Shown piece by piece: positions 61,646 to 64,000 of a stretch of DNA of 64,000 nt. This DNA is from Alloascoidea africana (lineage: Eukaryota; Ascomycota; Alloascoideomycetes; Alloascoideales; Alloascoideaceae). Numbering within the stretch: the stretch's first letter is position 1; the number at the start of each line of letters is the position of its first letter. Made by a program: the position numbers and the translations under genes. The notes below the pieces were generated by a model that saw only the letters and a program-made list of their open reading frames with translations, made no database searches and was not told the origin of the DNA. The stretch covers positions 62,001-126,000 of the forward strand of contig JAKTTT010000032.1 in NCBI GenBank assembly GCA_030581615.1, given 5' to 3'.

Positions 61646-62264
61646 TTGTCCTGTCGTTTCCTCTTCCTACTTGAATTAACTGTTTAAAATCTGAAGGTTT
61701 CTCTTGGTGGAAAGATGTGCTGAAACATACGCTTGAAACCTTTATAAAACGTACATTTAGGTACGACTGCACTGCTGGTAGATTACTGTATGGCGGGGTA
61801 ACTCGCTATCACCGTTCTAGTTTCTGTCAAGATTGATCTAGCAGATATCCATCTTGCTGGTAAATCTAATCCTTGGCGTATGAAAATAACTGAATTGCTC
61901 GATTACTATTGCAAACCCATTATTATTACTCTTGTGCATCCATTTTTTGCTTGTGATTAGTGAGCCATACGGCACCAGCTATCCTGTTTATTATCATATC
62001 TAGAGAAGATCAAACCTTTAGAAGCGCCCATGCCTTCAAGATTTGGATCGTTGATCAAAAAAAAAACAGTCAAGGTACTTGAGATTGACTTTAATTGGCG
62101 GGCAGAAGATAAATTGTGCTTTATTTTGAGGTCCTAAGCCATAAACTGGTTGATCATTTCTAAGTTCGAAACCTCAAAAATGGCGCCTTCGTTAGACATA
62201 TCTATATAATCTTCCTCCACATGTGCTACTAAATAATCTTTCAAATGCTCTATTGTAATCTATA
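61646..62264. other. Intergenic region
   Basis: About 620 bases: MRPL7 promoter and the 3' region of the TLC-domain gene. AT-rich, with no ORF or RNA gene that I can support. Confidence 0.5.
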
Positions 62265-63092
62265 TTAAAGTGTTTTACTGGATTTCCCTGTGACCTTTAA
62301 TACCGCAATGTGTAGGATCTTAGAAAACCAGTACAGATTCAAACAATTAAGGATGGCATTAGGGATCAGCATTCCGAGTGCGAAGGCTATGTTAAGGTCA
62401 TTTCCTGCCCCTATAAAGTCCTGTACAATGCTGATGAGTTGGTACAACCCCCAGGCTATGCGACACAAAAAGAAAACAACGATCAAGCAGACTCCGTTGG
62501 TTACTCGTAGCCATTCCGGAGTATAATGTGCCGGAACGTTATTGATAAACCAATTCACGTTGAGAAATGGAGTGGAAGCTTCAAACATCAAGAAGACAGC
62601 ACCATAGTACATTATAAACGGTTGAAGACCAAGGACATAAACGTAGGAGGATGCCAGACCATGTAAAACAAAGCCAATTCCACAGATCTCATAGTAGAAG
62701 CAGGCGTACAAGAAATCCCAAATGAAGTAACCAAGAGCCCAGCATGCCACAAAGCCGCCGTAAGGTGTGTACGCGTTAACTCGGTCCTCCAGCAGAACAG
62801 GATCCCAGAGCAGAGGAACGCTGATCGCGAGTATGAGAATGGACTGAATCATTGAGACGACATGAGAAGCAAAGTCTATTCTCTGGGAAATGTTGTATGC
62901 CTTGAAAAACTTGAACAGATAAGGAGATAGCCACCGGGCCAATAAAAAGATGCTTTGATAGAAGAGTGTGGAATATATCACTTCGTGGATATGATATTGA
63001 AGCATCCCAAACGGTCCGAGATACGGGAGCAACAGGTTGTCCACAGCCGGAATCCTGAACTTTTCTAGCGGGTCATCGAAGGGAGCGTCCAT
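62265..63092 (-). CDS. TLC-domain membrane protein (TLCD4/TMEM56-like, yeast Tda4/YPR114W type)
   Basis: A 275-residue polytopic membrane protein with a TLC (TRAM-LAG1-CLN8) domain. Family features are RIDFASHVVSMIQSILILAI, LGYFIWDFLYACFYYEICG, the conserved His of FVLHGLASSYVYVLGLQPF and FEASTPFLNVNWFI. The pattern fits the TMEM56/TLCD4 branch, represented in S. cerevisiae by Tda4 and YPR114W. It does not look like ceramide synthase, which has the HX3DD Lag1 motif that I do not see. About six membrane segments are visible. The frame runs upstream to 63194 without an ATG; the first ATG is at 63092 (MDAPFDDPLEKFRIP). A pyrimidine-rich TTTAG at about 63116 could end a 5' leader intron. It shares a 236-base divergent promoter with the exchanger gene. 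Confidence 0.85.
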   Translation of the reverse strand: MDAPFDDPLEKFRIPAVDNLLLPYLGPFGMLQYHIHEVIYSTLFYQSIFLLARWLSPYLFKFFKAYNISQRIDFASHVVSMIQSILILAISVPLLWDPVLLEDRVNAYTPYGGFVACWALGYFIWDFLYACFYYEICGIGFVLHGLASSYVYVLGLQPFIMYYGAVFLMFEASTPFLNVNWFINNVPAHYTPEWLRVTNGVCLIVVFFLCRIAWGLYQLISIVQDFIGAGNDLNIAFALGMLIPNAILNCLNLYWFSKILHIAVLKVTGKSSKTL

Positions 63093-63328
63093 GTTAAACT
63101 CGGAAAGTGTAGGAACTAAAGAAGAAGGAGAAGAAAAGGAAAGTATGGAGAGAAAAGAACGGCTATGGTGGTTGACAGGAACCGGACCCGCCAATAATTG
63201 TGCTGCTTCCCTACTTTTGTTTTAATGTGTCCCTTTTGGTCCGCTCACACACTCCATCCTCCACAGAAGAAAGGCTCCACCACAAACAGGATAGGCTGTT
63301 CTCGCCAACCCACACACGCCCACGCCCA

Positions 63329-64000
63329 ATGCCGCTCTTAGTATGGCCGCGGGCCCTCTGTAAAAGGGTACGCGTGCGCAGCAGATTCTCAAAAGTGAAG
63401 GTTCCTCTTGTGTTCTTGGTGGCCGCCTTTGGAGCCTACTTTGTCTGGAGACTGATCAATGCTAATTTCCTCTCAGCTCTAAGGGAACAAAACCAACAAC
63501 CACAAATGTATGATAGCGGTCAAGTTGGTATAAACTACAAGCATAACTGCACCAATGTTCATACCTTTCCAGGTGACCAGTGTCTATTCATAAAGGAGTA
63601 TTGCACAGACTACTCCCAGGCTGGAATTATCGACTATTTGTCATTGTTCTACTGCCAAGTACCTCCTGGGAAATACTTTTCATTGGTTGCGATGTGCACA
63701 TGGCTGGTGACTCTGTTTACGATGGTTGGATTGGCAGCAGCCGACTTTTTGTGTCCAAATCTCAGCTCCTTCGCCAATTTGCTGGGGCTTTCGGAGAGTT
63801 TTGCTGGACTCACTATTCTTGCCTTTGGAAATGCCTCTGCAGACATCTTCAGTACCTATGTTGCTTTCAATCATAACAGCGGTTCTTTGGCAATTGGAGA
63901 GTTGCTTGGTGCAGCATCATTTATAACCACTATTGTTATTGGAAGCATGGCAATTACTGCACCGTTTCGAGTTTCTCCAGTTGAATATGTTCGGGACTGT
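63329..64000 (+). CDS. Cation/calcium exchanger (CaCA, NCLX/YDL206W-like), 5' part
   Basis: The first 224 codons of a gene cut off by the window end; the frame is open from the ATG at 63329 to base 64000. After a basic N-terminus comes a membrane segment (VPLVFLVAAFGAYFVWRLI), a Cys-containing lumenal stretch (HNCTNVHTFPGDQCLFIKEY), then hydrophobic segments with the alpha-1 repeat of the CaCA family: LGLSESFAGLTILAFGNASA followed by DIFSTY. This corresponds to the GNGAPD-type ion-binding motif, here GNASAD. ELLGAASFITTIVIGSM continues the repeat. The Cys-rich N-terminal loop resembles the NCKX6/NCLX and fungal YDL206W/ECM27 branch. Likely a vacuolar, ER or other internal-membrane calcium exchanger. 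Partial: the 3' end is missing because of the window, not a defect. Confidence 0.85.
   Translation, partial: MPLLVWPRALCKRVRVRSRFSKVKVPLVFLVAAFGAYFVWRLINANFLSALREQNQQPQMYDSGQVGINYKHNCTNVHTFPGDQCLFIKEYCTDYSQAGIIDYLSLFYCQVPPGKYFSLVAMCTWLVTLFTMVGLAAADFLCPNLSSFANLLGLSESFAGLTILAFGNASADIFSTYVAFNHNSGSLAIGELLGAASFITTIVIGSMAITAPFRVSPVEYVRDC

Noticed and set aside
1-64000. Transposons, LTR elements, virus-like genes, toxin systems
   Set aside because: No reverse transcriptase, integrase, transposase, capsid, terminal repeat pair or toxin-like reading frame was seen on either strand.

Overview
The window is nuclear DNA of a budding yeast (Saccharomycotina). Protein-coding genes are compact and almost all are recognisable fungal orthologues. 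Short introns sit near gene starts, with a CTAAC-type branch point 13-24 bases before the acceptor. CTG stands at conserved leucine positions (for example in SEC26), so this is not a CTG-Ser yeast. An intron frequency of roughly one gene in three, a GH45 cellulase with a CBM1 domain and a cyclic-nucleotide/F-box/LRR protein suggest a lineage outside the Saccharomycetaceae; the species is not identified. I found no tRNA, rRNA, CRISPR, transposon or virus-derived element.

Layout. 0-5.4 kb: peroxisomal copper amine oxidase facing the peroxisomal ABC transporter PXA1. 6-15 kb: four consecutive secretory-pathway genes, namely GH45 endoglucanase, a PDI-like protein with odd active sites, a GPI-anchored aspartic protease and the Golgi mannosyltransferase VAN1. 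15.9-28.8 kb: a minus-strand run of FCP1, DSK2, RPL6, a tricalbin and COG8. VMA6 diverges from COG8 at 29 kb. 30.9-35.3 kb: a large protein with two cyclic-nucleotide-binding domains, an F-box and leucine-rich repeats. 35.3-37.9 kb: an AT-rich gene desert. 37.9-42.8 kb: a DUF3074 protein, BET5, ENT3 and DUS1. 43.5-50 kb: a zinc-finger regulator with polyglutamine tracts and a long upstream region. 50-57 kb: four poorly known genes (one disordered, one coiled-coil, one divergent KH-like, one large disordered). 57.6-64 kb: SEC26, mitochondrial uL5m (MRPL7), a TLC-domain membrane protein and the start of a cation/calcium exchanger cut by the window edge.

Membrane traffic recurs: COG8 and BET5 (tethering), SEC26 (COPI), ENT3 (clathrin at TGN/endosome), tricalbin (ER-plasma membrane contacts) and VMA6 (V-ATPase). 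Most look like ordinary gene neighbours, not an operon-like cluster.

Several gene models needed 5' exons added by hand: VAN1, RPL6, tricalbin, VMA6, BET5, ENT3, SEC26 and the F-box gene. These rest on splice motifs, phase and family N-termini; no RNA data were available. The observations I would follow first are the RPL6 intron stem, the cNBD-F-box-LRR protein, the CKHS/CGLC disulfide isomerase, a perfect Rap1-type 13-mer in two promoters and a reading-frame problem at the SEC26 splice junction.
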